Below the pieces are notes generated by a model that was not told the origin of the DNA, made no database searches, and saw only the letters and a list, made by a program, of their open reading frames with translations. Shown one piece after another: positions 39,461 to 47,204 of a stretch of 64,000 nt of DNA. This DNA comes from Gluconobacter sp. Gdi (GTDB lineage Bacteria > Pseudomonadota > Alphaproteobacteria > Acetobacterales > Acetobacteraceae): the NCBI RefSeq assembly GCF_014132155.1, contig NZ_BLJQ01000003.1, positions 246,450-310,449 on the forward strand, in the 5' to 3' direction. Positions within the stretch are counted from its first letter, which is position 1, and each line of letters starts with the position of its first letter. A program made the position numbers and the translations under genes.

Positions 39461-41094
39461 AATACATTCGATCTCTGGTCCTGATCCCCTTGGCGGCTTC
39501 GGCCGCTTTTTTTGTGCCTGCAGCCCGGGCTGACAATCCTGGCTTCCTGTTTCAGGGCGGGGCCAGATCTGACAGCAAGTTTCACGCTCCGGGAACATCG
39601 CTGGACAATCAGTCAGTCCTGCAATGGGCTCAGGCCATTGAGGCCACTCTTGCCGCAGCGAATGCCGCGATTCCCAAATCGGGAAACATGGACGCTTCGG
39701 GCAATCTGATTGCTCCGGTGAATTCGCCTCTGGTCAAGATTGGATCCGGCGCTGGCTACGGAGCTTATTTTGTTAACCCAAGCCCCCAGAATGGCGCATC
39801 TCCGAACATCCATGTTGATTTCTCGGCGTTCTGGAACGAGTTGACGCTGTGGTCTAACGCTCCCGGCTCCAACCTGCTGACGTTGTGGAACAAGAGCCCG
39901 ACCGGATTTACAGCGCTTGCCTTCCGTGGGTTTGATCAGGATCTGAACGCACAATTTGAGCACTTTGCGATCGGGTATTTCCCAGGTCTGAATATCGGCG
40001 GCCTCAAGGGGTATTCTGGTAAAGAAGTCTCTTCCTACGACATGGCTAATGACAGCCACGAACGTGCGTCTCTGTATGTTGATCAACAGACGGGAGCACA
40101 TTTCGATGGAATTGGGATTGATATTACCGGGATAATCCCTTCCGGCGCGATGAATACAATTATCTGCCCAGGTGGATGCAGCTTCCCGACTGGCATTAAC
40201 GGGGACGTTGTTGAAAGCCAGACAGTCTACGGGCTTTTCCCCAAGAAGACAGTAATCGTCTCTGGAGAGGGAACCACAACCCTAACCATGAGTGCCCCGG
40301 CTAATTTTTATTCTCCCGATCAAACGAACGGGCAGCCGCTTGTCACGGGGTCTTCCGCCTACACGCAGGCGGATAAGAAGCTGGAAGTTCCTATGGGGAA
40401 CGACGACGATTTTCGTTATTCTGACCTGCACGATAATAACTTTTTTAATTCCCCTATACCTTTTTTCAGCAAGGATTACCGCAAAGGTAAGGTCGGTATG
40501 TGGAACCCGGTTCCGCAGGCGGCTCTTGATGTAAACGACCATATCAGTGCGGGAACTGCGGGGTCTGGAATCACGCCGTCGGCTATTGCTATTCGCGCGG
40601 CGTGCAACATCGGCGCGTTTAACGCCTGCATCATGGGCGGGTCTGGATCGGCGTCTCAGGTCGCAAGCTCTATTTATGACGCAACCTCGAAAAAGTCTGT
40701 CCAGACACTCGGAACCGGCACGGTCATTCGAACGGTCGCGAACGGGGTAAGCGTACAGGACGTCAACCTCACTACGGGCGACACCCAGACATACCACCAC
40801 CCCGTCAATGCTCAGGCGGCGGCATATTCGCTCCAGATCAGTGATTGCGGAACTACAATCTCCGTCACGGGCACAACGGCCATCACCAACGGATGGGGCC
40901 TGCCTGCCGGTTGCCGCATCACGATCAGCAATATGGGAACGGGAACCGTCACTGTTGTCCCGGGCCAGAGCCTGACCCTCGGCTGGTATGACACTCAGGC
41001 TGAGACCGGGACCTACACGTTACCGGGACAGTATTCGTCCGCCGTCCTCGAAGCGAAGACTTCTTACGTCAGCACGATTGAGCGGGGGCAGTAA
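39457..41094 (+). CDS. Fibre-like protein with Sec signal peptide
   Basis: 545 residues. The N-terminus (MKYIRSLVLIPLAASAAFFV, then PAARA) is a standard Sec signal peptide, which is odd for a virion part assembled in the cytoplasm. The mature protein is strand-rich and fibre-like (FFNSPIPFFSKDYRKGKVGM, ALDVNDHISAGTAGSG), and its end (ISDCGTTISVTGTTAITNGW) recalls tail-fibre C-termini. Either a periplasmic or surface protein that mimics the phage's fibre, or a fibre with an unusual assembly route. Confidence 0.65.
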   Translation: MKYIRSLVLIPLAASAAFFVPAARADNPGFLFQGGARSDSKFHAPGTSLDNQSVLQWAQAIEATLAAANAAIPKSGNMDASGNLIAPVNSPLVKIGSGAGYGAYFVNPSPQNGASPNIHVDFSAFWNELTLWSNAPGSNLLTLWNKSPTGFTALAFRGFDQDLNAQFEHFAIGYFPGLNIGGLKGYSGKEVSSYDMANDSHERASLYVDQQTGAHFDGIGIDITGIIPSGAMNTIICPGGCSFPTGINGDVVESQTVYGLFPKKTVIVSGEGTTTLTMSAPANFYSPDQTNGQPLVTGSSAYTQADKKLEVPMGNDDDFRYSDLHDNNFFNSPIPFFSKDYRKGKVGMWNPVPQAALDVNDHISAGTAGSGITPSAIAIRAACNIGAFNACIMGGSGSASQVASSIYDATSKKSVQTLGTGTVIRTVANGVSVQDVNLTTGDTQTYHHPVNAQAAAYSLQISDCGTTISVTGTTAITNGWGLPAGCRITISNMGTGTVTVVPGQSLTLGWYDTQAETGTYTLPGQYSSAVLEAKTSYVSTIERGQ

Positions 41095-41123
41095 TCCCTA
41101 ACATCATGACGCTACTGCGGAGA

Positions 41124-41849
41124 TTATTGAGCAGGCATTCCCTCTTTTTCTGGTTTGCAATCATTATCAGAGCAATTATGTGTGTCACAGCTTCTTACAT
41201 GCTCAAGAACAAGAGGGGAATTATTCCGTTCCAAGCTATATTTATCCGCTACAAAACAGAATTGCGTTATATGTTTTCCCGAAAAGGCATCAATGTATCT
41301 GATATCTCCTATTAAATATAAAGCTTGTTTTGGATTTTCTAGGGCGTGAAGTACGATGTCTGATTGAGGAACTATTACTGACATATTTTCGATAAATCCT
41401 CCGGGATCTATCGTATAGTGGAGTGACTTTTCTTTATAAATATTATCGAATAAATTTTCTAAATCACCATTCTTAGTGAGCCAGAGGTGCATCCGGATAT
41501 TGACTGAATACGCTGGGGTTTTCCCATAGTTGGTCAAGCGGGGAGTAAAAATTTCAGTATGACTGCGATTATATTGCTCATGATCACGTGCGATAATTGC
41601 GCTTTGATCCGAGTCAATCCCTACAAATGCTCGTTGAGCGATAACCAAGGCATCATGTGATATCTTCGTCTGTTGGCTAGAGTTCAAGAAGCTCATGATT
41701 GATATAATCAAGGAAGCGCCAGCGAAAAGGGCGCTTCCAATTGCCGCCCCGGTTGATAGAGGACGTCCATCAGAATGATTATCATCTACCTTGTTGGCGG
41801 AATGTTGGGGCTGGTTCTCTGCGGCTTGGCCGCTTTCCGGTTCCGACAT
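41124..41849 (-). CDS. Membrane-anchored hypothetical protein (reverse-strand cargo)
   Basis: 241 residues: a polar N-terminus, one membrane helix (about 33-55, GAAIGSALFAGASLIISIMS), then a strand-rich outer domain (FTPRLTNYGKTPAYSVNIRM, ALYLIGDIRYIDAFSGKHIT) and a Cys-rich end. The family of TM proteins with an RAFVGI/RAWVGV motif after the helix is common but uncharacterised. AT-rich relative to its neighbours and in reverse orientation, so likely acquired cargo expressed in the lysogen. Confidence 0.65.
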   Translation of the reverse strand: MSEPESGQAAENQPQHSANKVDDNHSDGRPLSTGAAIGSALFAGASLIISIMSFLNSSQQTKISHDALVIAQRAFVGIDSDQSAIIARDHEQYNRSHTEIFTPRLTNYGKTPAYSVNIRMHLWLTKNGDLENLFDNIYKEKSLHYTIDPGGFIENMSVIVPQSDIVLHALENPKQALYLIGDIRYIDAFSGKHITQFCFVADKYSLERNNSPLVLEHVRSCDTHNCSDNDCKPEKEGMPAQ

Positions 41850-41997
41850 TTTGAAATCGACTTCCTAACCGCTGCGATTGTAATTCTTGGTATCTTTTTG
41901 GCCGTGTGGGGATTCAATGGAATGCGTGTTCTATATATCCTTTCACCGCCAAGTAACTTTGGAATCTAAGGTTTGAAGTTACTTTGATTGCGAAATA

Positions 41998-42066
41998 ACA
42001 CGATGAGACTTTCAAGTCTCGTGATTCGACAGAATTAAACACACCGCCCTCTGAGGCGGTTTTTTC
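41998..42066 (+). terminator. Two hairpins before the lysis genes, second with T run
   Basis: GAGACTT/AAGTCTC forms a hairpin near 42004-42020. ACCGCC (42043-42048) and GGCGGT (42055-42060) then form a stem followed by TTTTTT. This second unit, continued by CATATCTGGAG, is nearly identical to 44781-44813 and, less closely, to 1013-1037. Confidence 0.7.
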
Positions 42067-42082
42067 ATATCTGGAGGGCCGA

Positions 42083-42421
42083 ATGGCCGATGAAAGTGCG
42101 CCTGGGCGTCCGCAACGTATCCTCGATTTTCGTATTCCGCTGTGGTCTGCGGGAGTCATGCTTTTCACATACGTTTTCGCCTCGGGTGGGATGTACGTAA
42201 AAATGCAGGAAGTGCAGTCGACCCTGACCAGTCTGGAAGTCAAGGCAGACCGCCGAGACACGGCCGACGAAGAGATGTCGCGGCAGATCGATCGGATGTC
42301 CAGTCGGTTTGACGTCTATGACATGCGGATCACGCGAAATGCTCAAGACATCTCCGACCTGAAGTCGTCTGTTCACGACCTGAATACGGCCGTGACTGTG
42401 GGGAAGGTTCAGGAAAAATGA
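42083..42421 (+). CDS. Membrane-anchored coiled-coil protein of the lysis cassette
   Basis: 112 residues: one membrane helix (about 18-37, PLWSAGVMLFTYVFASGG) and a long coiled coil (38-108, MQEVQSTLTSLEVKADRRD). Size, topology and position before the endolysin fit an i-spanin-like or DUF2730-like lysis protein. Four-bp overlap with the endolysin gene. Confidence 0.6.
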   Translation: MADESAPGRPQRILDFRIPLWSAGVMLFTYVFASGGMYVKMQEVQSTLTSLEVKADRRDTADEEMSRQIDRMSSRFDVYDMRITRNAQDISDLKSSVHDLNTAVTVGKVQEK

Positions 42422-42921
42422 ACCCGAATTACGGCCTCGACCCCGGGCAGGTGAAAAACTTCATTGTCGTTCCGACCCTGACGGCCATGGGAAGCCAGTT
42501 TGCCAGTATCGCTGCTATTAACCTGGTGCTGGGAATTGCCATGGCTGAGAGCCGGCTCCGATACGTTCGTCAACGCACGAATGGCGGATACGGTCGGGCG
42601 CGTGGTCTCTGCCAGATGGAGCCTGACACGCATAATGATTGCTGGACCAACTGGCTCAACGCACCCGCCCAAGCCTCTGTAGCGCTTGTAATCCGTGGGT
42701 TCATTGGCAACCTGACGCCAGACGCTGATCTGATGATCAGCAATCAGGCTTATGATTTTGCCATGGCCCGCATCAAATGCTGGCGCGATCGCGGTCCGCT
42801 CCCTGCGTGGAACGATCCCGTGGGCATGAGCGCCTTTCACAAGCGCGTCTACAACACAGCAGGCGGGGCAGCGGACGCGTCTGCCAATGTCGTCCACTTC
42901 AAGGCTGCGATCGCGGCCTGA
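42418..42921 (+). CDS. Endolysin, lysozyme/transglycosylase-like
   Basis: 167 residues. AMAESRLRYVRQRTNGGYGR, then ARGLCQMEPDTHNDCW gives the Glu plus GLxQM-ExxT pattern of phage muramidases that cut peptidoglycan glycan strands. No signal peptide, so a holin is needed; the candidate is at 44449-44754. No other lysis enzyme as clear is present. Confidence 0.75.
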   Translation: MNPNYGLDPGQVKNFIVVPTLTAMGSQFASIAAINLVLGIAMAESRLRYVRQRTNGGYGRARGLCQMEPDTHNDCWTNWLNAPAQASVALVIRGFIGNLTPDADLMISNQAYDFAMARIKCWRDRGPLPAWNDPVGMSAFHKRVYNTAGGAADASANVVHFKAAIAA

Positions 42922-42938
42922 CGCAACAGGATACCAGA

Positions 42939-44390
42939 ATGTTTCGACGTCTCCTTGCGGGCGCATTGCTGCTCGCTCTGACGGCGTGTGCGCAGGGCAC
43001 GCACACGCCCGCTGGGTCTGTTTCCGTGGCTGATTTCGGATCAGACGTGCAGCCTGCTCCCCGGGATCAGCCTAAGAAGCGTGGAGCGATACGCTACGGC
43101 GCTACAGCGACCGCATCCTCAGCCAATCCCCGGCCAGACTGGTGCTCCTATACTGCGACCGGAAATGTCGCCTGCATTCAGACGGCCACGGCTGTAGCCA
43201 GTGCGATTGGCGATCGTGTCTATGCCAATGGCGGATATTCCAGCGGTCAGACGCTCAGCGGACCGATCGCAAATGGCGGCGCGTTCGATGGCAATCAGAC
43301 CGTCGGCAATGTCGGTTCTGTCCTCCGAACGCTCTCCGCCCATCTGAACGATCAGACAAACATCCTGGACTATGGCGGCGCTGCAGGAACGGCTGACAAC
43401 TCAACCGCGCTCGGTGTTGCCATGTCTGCCGCTCAGACGAACGGTTCTGTGGTCACCATTCCCTATTCGACCAGTGGGTACATGCTGGGAACGGCTGGGT
43501 CTTACACGGTCAAAACGCCTGGGGAATGGGACTTCCGGGGGAATATAATTTCAGGTCCGGGTATTGGCACCCCCAATACAGGCGCCGGAACACTTCTGAG
43601 CCCATACACGAACCCCTGGCTGATTACGTCTAACCGCAAGTGGGTCTATGACCCGGCCGCAATTCCTCAGTTGGGGAATGAAACGACGGTCGCTGAAAGC
43701 CTCGAATGTCTCCCCAACCGGGCTAATGCCTCCAATGCCAACACGGCACGCAACTGGATTGCCTGTCGTTACGTCGGGGCGGATACAGGCTCGGGCGGCA
43801 CGTCGTCCACAGACATCAGCACTGAAGTCGAGAACTGGGTCCTGAACGTCTCCGGGAACCATGGTGTAAGCTTTGAGATCGACACCAACTTCAACGCACC
43901 AGTGACGGATGGACAGTGGACGACCGGGCTGTTTCTGACTGGTGGCGGCGCTGCAGGCACGAACGTCAATTCGGTCGCGCTCTCGATCATGCATGAAGCC
44001 TACGACAAGTCCCGGCTACCGTGGACTACGGGCATTTCCATTCGGCAGGCCAACACCATGCTGGAGTTCCAGAATACGCAGGCTGGTGAGGCCGGGTATT
44101 TCGAGCGCGGATATGACGCGTCCGGGAACTCCCTCTGGAGTGTGGACAAGGCGGGCAATCTTGTCAGCGCAGGTGGCGCGACACTTGGATCCTTCCTGCA
44201 TGCCCCGTCGATCACCATCAACGGCACGACATTCTCCACGCTGGCGACCTGCTCGTCTTCAACGCTGGGACAGGAACGCACGGTGACGGATAGCGCCGTC
44301 AACACGTGGGGCACGACTGTTACGGGCGGCGGGACCTATAGCGTCCTCGCATTCTGCGATGGAGCTAACTGGACCGTTGCCGCCAAGTAA
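42939..44390 (+). CDS. Fibre-like lipoprotein
   Basis: The ATG at 42939 (AGGA upstream) gives 483 residues. It begins with a lipoprotein signal (ALLLALTAC lipobox, Cys about residue 17). The mature part resembles tail spike or fibre proteins: a strand-rich repeat region (GGYSSGQTLSGPIANGGAFD), a pectate-lyase-like centre (ILDYGGAAGTADNSTALGVA), and a fibre-type C-terminus (QERTVTDSAVNTWGTTVTGG). A lipid anchor on a fibre-like protein is unusual; it may be displayed on the lysogen surface. Confidence 0.65.
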   Translation: MFRRLLAGALLLALTACAQGTHTPAGSVSVADFGSDVQPAPRDQPKKRGAIRYGATATASSANPRPDWCSYTATGNVACIQTATAVASAIGDRVYANGGYSSGQTLSGPIANGGAFDGNQTVGNVGSVLRTLSAHLNDQTNILDYGGAAGTADNSTALGVAMSAAQTNGSVVTIPYSTSGYMLGTAGSYTVKTPGEWDFRGNIISGPGIGTPNTGAGTLLSPYTNPWLITSNRKWVYDPAAIPQLGNETTVAESLECLPNRANASNANTARNWIACRYVGADTGSGGTSSTDISTEVENWVLNVSGNHGVSFEIDTNFNAPVTDGQWTTGLFLTGGGAAGTNVNSVALSIMHEAYDKSRLPWTTGISIRQANTMLEFQNTQAGEAGYFERGYDASGNSLWSVDKAGNLVSAGGATLGSFLHAPSITINGTTFSTLATCSSSTLGQERTVTDSAVNTWGTTVTGGGTYSVLAFCDGANWTVAAK

Positions 44391-44448
44391 ACGTTGCTGA
44401 ACGCAACTTGATTTCGCTACGGCGAACAATCCCTGAAATGGAAAGCCG

Positions 44449-44754
44449 ATGACTGATTACTCGACGCTGCTGAACGCGTTGCCGGACAAGTACGCCCTGT
44501 GCGTGTCTGCCTTTATCATCCTGTGCAAGCTGGTCACTGTCCTGGTGAAACCTCCGGCCACGACTTCAAAGCTGGCATGGCTCTACCAGATCGTCAGTCT
44601 GGTCGGGCTGAACGTGGGCTGGGCAGCCAACCGCCTTCAGATCGGAAAAACGGGCGTCATGGTGGCGCGGTCTGATGCGGGCGAGGCCAAGGCTGCACTG
44701 GCTCAGGCGAATATCCCGCTCGCCTCTCCAAAGCCGACCGATCGGCCCTCCTGA
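44449..44754 (+). CDS. Holin candidate
   Basis: 101 residues with two membrane helices (about 16-34, YALCVSAFIILCKLVTVLV, and 45-62, YQIVSLVGLNVGWAANRL) and a charged tail, consistent with a class II holin. It lies downstream of the endolysin, separated by the lipoprotein gene, and is followed by a strong terminator. Assigned by topology and context. Confidence 0.65.
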   Translation: MTDYSTLLNALPDKYALCVSAFIILCKLVTVLVKPPATTSKLAWLYQIVSLVGLNVGWAANRLQIGKTGVMVARSDAGEAKAALAQANIPLASPKPTDRPS

Positions 44755-44780
44755 TTGCATATCGCCAATCACTCTTTCTG

Positions 44781-44813
44781 ACCGCCTCTGAGGCGGTTTT
44801 TTCATATCTGGAG
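44781..44813 (+). terminator. Terminator-leader unit before the prophage lipoprotein
   Basis: ACCGCCTC/GAGGCGGT forms an 8-bp stem with a one-base centre, followed by TTTTTT and CATATCTGGAG, which supplies the ribosome-binding site of the gene at 44824. Nearly identical to 42043-42076. Confidence 0.8.
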
Positions 44814-44823
44814 ACTTTATCGC

Positions 44824-45333
44824 ATGCGTTCTTTCAATCGCCTGGCTGCCCTTGGCCTGTCTGCTGTTCTTCTGGCTTCGACAGCAGCCTGCTCTAGCGT
44901 GGGCAGTACGACCACCTTCAACACGGCGGCTCTGAACAAGGATGCCACGGCCATTGCCTATGCCGTTCAGGTCATCGAGACGATGCCGGGCGTGGTCGAT
45001 CATCTGTCCGCAGATGACAAGGCCAAGTTCGACAGCCTGGTGTCTCAGATCAAGAGTGTCACGGCCAGCATCGAGGCCAGCTCTGACGGTGCCATTACCG
45101 TCAATACCGGGAAAGACTGGGCCAAATCGCTCGGAACCGATCTCAACACGCTGCTGACCATCGCAACTCCGATTGTGCAGACGTACTACCCGTCGGCGGT
45201 CACCTACATGCAGACCGTTCAGTCCATGATTCCGCTGGTGGAAATGCTCGCGGGCCTGACGGGCGCTCCGTATGCCGCCGCATCCTCCGACGATGCCGGT
45301 CTCGTCCGTGCCCGGATCTATCAGGGCGTCTGA
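44824..45333 (+). CDS. Small lipoprotein, paralogue of the left-flank gene
   Basis: 169 residues with lipobox near residues 20-23 (STAAC). Helical mature part (NKDATAIAYAVQVIETMPGV, then LNTLLTIATPIVQTYYPSA). Near full-length similarity to the protein encoded at 483-992. It sits between terminators on both sides, so it is an independently bracketed unit. Outer-membrane or periplasm-facing; an o-spanin or exclusion role is possible, unproven. Confidence 0.75.
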   Translation: MRSFNRLAALGLSAVLLASTAACSSVGSTTTFNTAALNKDATAIAYAVQVIETMPGVVDHLSADDKAKFDSLVSQIKSVTASIEASSDGAITVNTGKDWAKSLGTDLNTLLTIATPIVQTYYPSAVTYMQTVQSMIPLVEMLAGLTGAPYAAASSDDAGLVRARIYQGV

Positions 45334-45358
45334 TCCTCGCGATCGCGACCAACGACAA

Positions 45359-45391
45359 GGGGAGTGGCTTCGGCTGCTCCCCTCTTTTTTT
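45359..45391 (+). terminator. Terminator with TTCG tetraloop
   Basis: GGGGAGTGGC and GCTGCTCCCC pair (with two wobble pairs) around TTCG, then a run of T. It ends the lipoprotein transcript and lies just before the peptidase-like gene. Confidence 0.8.
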
Positions 45392-45407
45392 GTTTCCGGA
45401 GAATGGA

Positions 45408-46166
45408 ATGACTCTTCAACTTGGCAAGCGCGAGCCTAAGCGCGACTCTCGCACGTATAAGTTGGGCCGGGTTCTGGCCGTGCGTCGGCCGAATGTTCCG
45501 GACAGTAAAGACTGGTCTGCGGGCGTGCCTTATCAGATGTGGGGGAATGACCGGTATGGCTGCTGTGCGTTCGCGTCTTACGCAGCCCTCACGGCGACCT
45601 GGACGAAAGCCGCGCAGGCGCTTGTCCTTCTGACGACGTCCACGGTTCTGTCTGCTTATGCTGAAGTCACAGGCTTTGATCCGCAGACGGGTGCAAACGA
45701 TGACGGCACCATTCTGCTGGATCAGCTGAACCACTGGCGGAACCATGGCCTTCCGCGTCCAGGGCAGCCGGGGCGCGATTATCTGACGGCTTATGGAATC
45801 ATCTCGCCAACGGATATTCAGGGGATCAAGCGCGGGATCTGCTATCTCGGCGGCGTTCTGGCAGGCGTCCAGGTGCCACGGGGCTTCATGAGCCTCGGTC
45901 TCGGTGAGACATGGGATCTGTCGAAGCTGTCCGGAAATGACCTCAAGCCCGAAGGCGGTCACGCCATTGCTCTAACGGGCTATATGCCTGCGGGTGTGTT
46001 CTTCAACACCTGGGGCACGCGGACGTTCATGCCCTGGGACACACTCGTCCAGATTGCAGATGAGGCTTATGGCCTTCTGTCTCGCCAGAACTGGCTTGGC
46101 ATTCCTGGCACGTCTCCGAATGGCGAGGACTTTGACGCGCTCCTGGCTGAAGTGAGGGCGGCGTGA
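45408..46166 (+). CDS. Papain-like cysteine peptidase-like protein
   Basis: The ATG at 45408 (GGAGA upstream) gives 252 residues. Candidate catalytic residues are Cys52 or Cys53 (WGNDRYGCCAFAS), His185 (EGGHAIALTGY) and Asn200 (FFNTWG), in the order and spacing of C1/C39-type papain-like enzymes. No signal peptide. Members occur in phages and may cut peptides or peptidoglycan bridges. It lies behind its own terminator, 4 bp before a lipoprotein gene. Confidence 0.7.
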   Translation: MTLQLGKREPKRDSRTYKLGRVLAVRRPNVPDSKDWSAGVPYQMWGNDRYGCCAFASYAALTATWTKAAQALVLLTTSTVLSAYAEVTGFDPQTGANDDGTILLDQLNHWRNHGLPRPGQPGRDYLTAYGIISPTDIQGIKRGICYLGGVLAGVQVPRGFMSLGLGETWDLSKLSGNDLKPEGGHAIALTGYMPAGVFFNTWGTRTFMPWDTLVQIADEAYGLLSRQNWLGIPGTSPNGEDFDALLAEVRAA

Positions 46167-46816
46167 ATAACGAAAGAAATCAGCGTCGTTTTCCACGTAT
46201 GCGAAAGGTGCAGACGGCGTTGCTTTGTCTGATTCTTGCCAGCTGCTCAGCCGGATCTGTGGCGCCTGTCACGATCAGCCAGGCGATTGCCGGCGTGCAG
46301 GCGGATCTGACAAAGGCGGGCGTCGTGAGTGTGTCAGGCGTTCAGTCCTGGACCGTCGATCAGGCGTCACGTTTCGATGCCAACGTGCGGGCGCTTCAAT
46401 GTGCCCAGCATACTTCAGACCCTGTAGTGGCCATGATTGCCGGTCCGGTCACGATGGATCTGACGGGCACGTTCAGCCAGTCAGGGTCATTCTCGGTGTC
46501 GGCGGCATCGGCCATGCCAGTCTTTGGATTGCAGGCCGATACCAGCCGATCCAAGGGGCAAGCTCTGAATGTTCCAGTCCAGTTTGTGCCGCTATCCGCT
46601 CTGCCAGCTGCTGAAATGGGACGGCAGGTCGGATATGCGGGCGCGCTCCTGAGCCAGAACGATGATGTGCGGCATGATGAGGGTGCGCGTATTGAGTTAA
46701 ATCGGAATACGTTGTCGGCTCATGTGAAATTACTGACTTCTGTCTATGATGGCTCTGATTGCTCAGTACCTATCCATGCCTTCGTTGGAGTGCGTTCCTG
46801 CAAAAGCAAAGAATAA
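46163..46816 (+). CDS. Lipoprotein
   Basis: GTG start at 46163, or ATG at 46199 with a better signal peptide (LLCLILASC lipobox). About 205-217 residues; the mature part has repeated strand segments and two late cysteines (DGSDCSVPIHAFVGVRSCKS). Coupled to the peptidase-like gene. Function unknown. Confidence 0.65.
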   Translation: MNNERNQRRFPRMRKVQTALLCLILASCSAGSVAPVTISQAIAGVQADLTKAGVVSVSGVQSWTVDQASRFDANVRALQCAQHTSDPVVAMIAGPVTMDLTGTFSQSGSFSVSAASAMPVFGLQADTSRSKGQALNVPVQFVPLSALPAAEMGRQVGYAGALLSQNDDVRHDEGARIELNRNTLSAHVKLLTSVYDGSDCSVPIHAFVGVRSCKSKE

Positions 46817-46862
46817 TATAAATCACACAAGAAAATATTTGACATATTCTCCAATTACAGTC

Positions 46863-47141
46863 ATGTACCCATCTTTCTTTTCCTACCTACGTTCCCAGGG
46901 TAAAAAAAGTCTAGGCATCGCAGGGACGGTGCACTTGGTACTCATGCCAATGATTCACTTGCCGAGCAGTCTTCTGATTGCTCTGTCTATATTGTTAGCG
47001 CTTTCTCTCTGTAAGTTTATAACAACACTTAAAAACGGAGAAAAAGCAATGATGAGAGACCTTATGAATCCTTCAAAAACAAGTGGTGCGCTTACGATTG
47101 GTATATTAGCTAGTATCCCCGGCATGGTACCGCCCCTGTGA
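46863..47141 (+). CDS. Small AT-rich membrane protein, doubtful
   Basis: From ATG 46863 the product has 92 residues with hydrophobic segments (about 22-47 and 74-90). The stretch is AT-rich compared with its neighbours and has no clear Shine-Dalgarno. The frame is open further upstream, where it shadows the lipoprotein gene. Possibly cargo; may not be a gene. Confidence 0.35.
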   Translation: MYPSFFSYLRSQGKKSLGIAGTVHLVLMPMIHLPSSLLIALSILLALSLCKFITTLKNGEKAMMRDLMNPSKTSGALTIGILASIPGMVPPL

Positions 47142-47204
47142 TGCCTAGTCAGGTGCTATAGGAAAAGAAAAAAGCTAATTTCGTTAAGCGCACCATTACT
47201 TTAT

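Noticed and set aside
41775-41969. 64-codon hydrophobic forward frame
   Set aside because: It is largely antisense to the N-terminal part of the 41849 reverse-strand gene, and no Shine-Dalgarno precedes it. I treat it as a shadow, with some doubt because it reads like two membrane helices.
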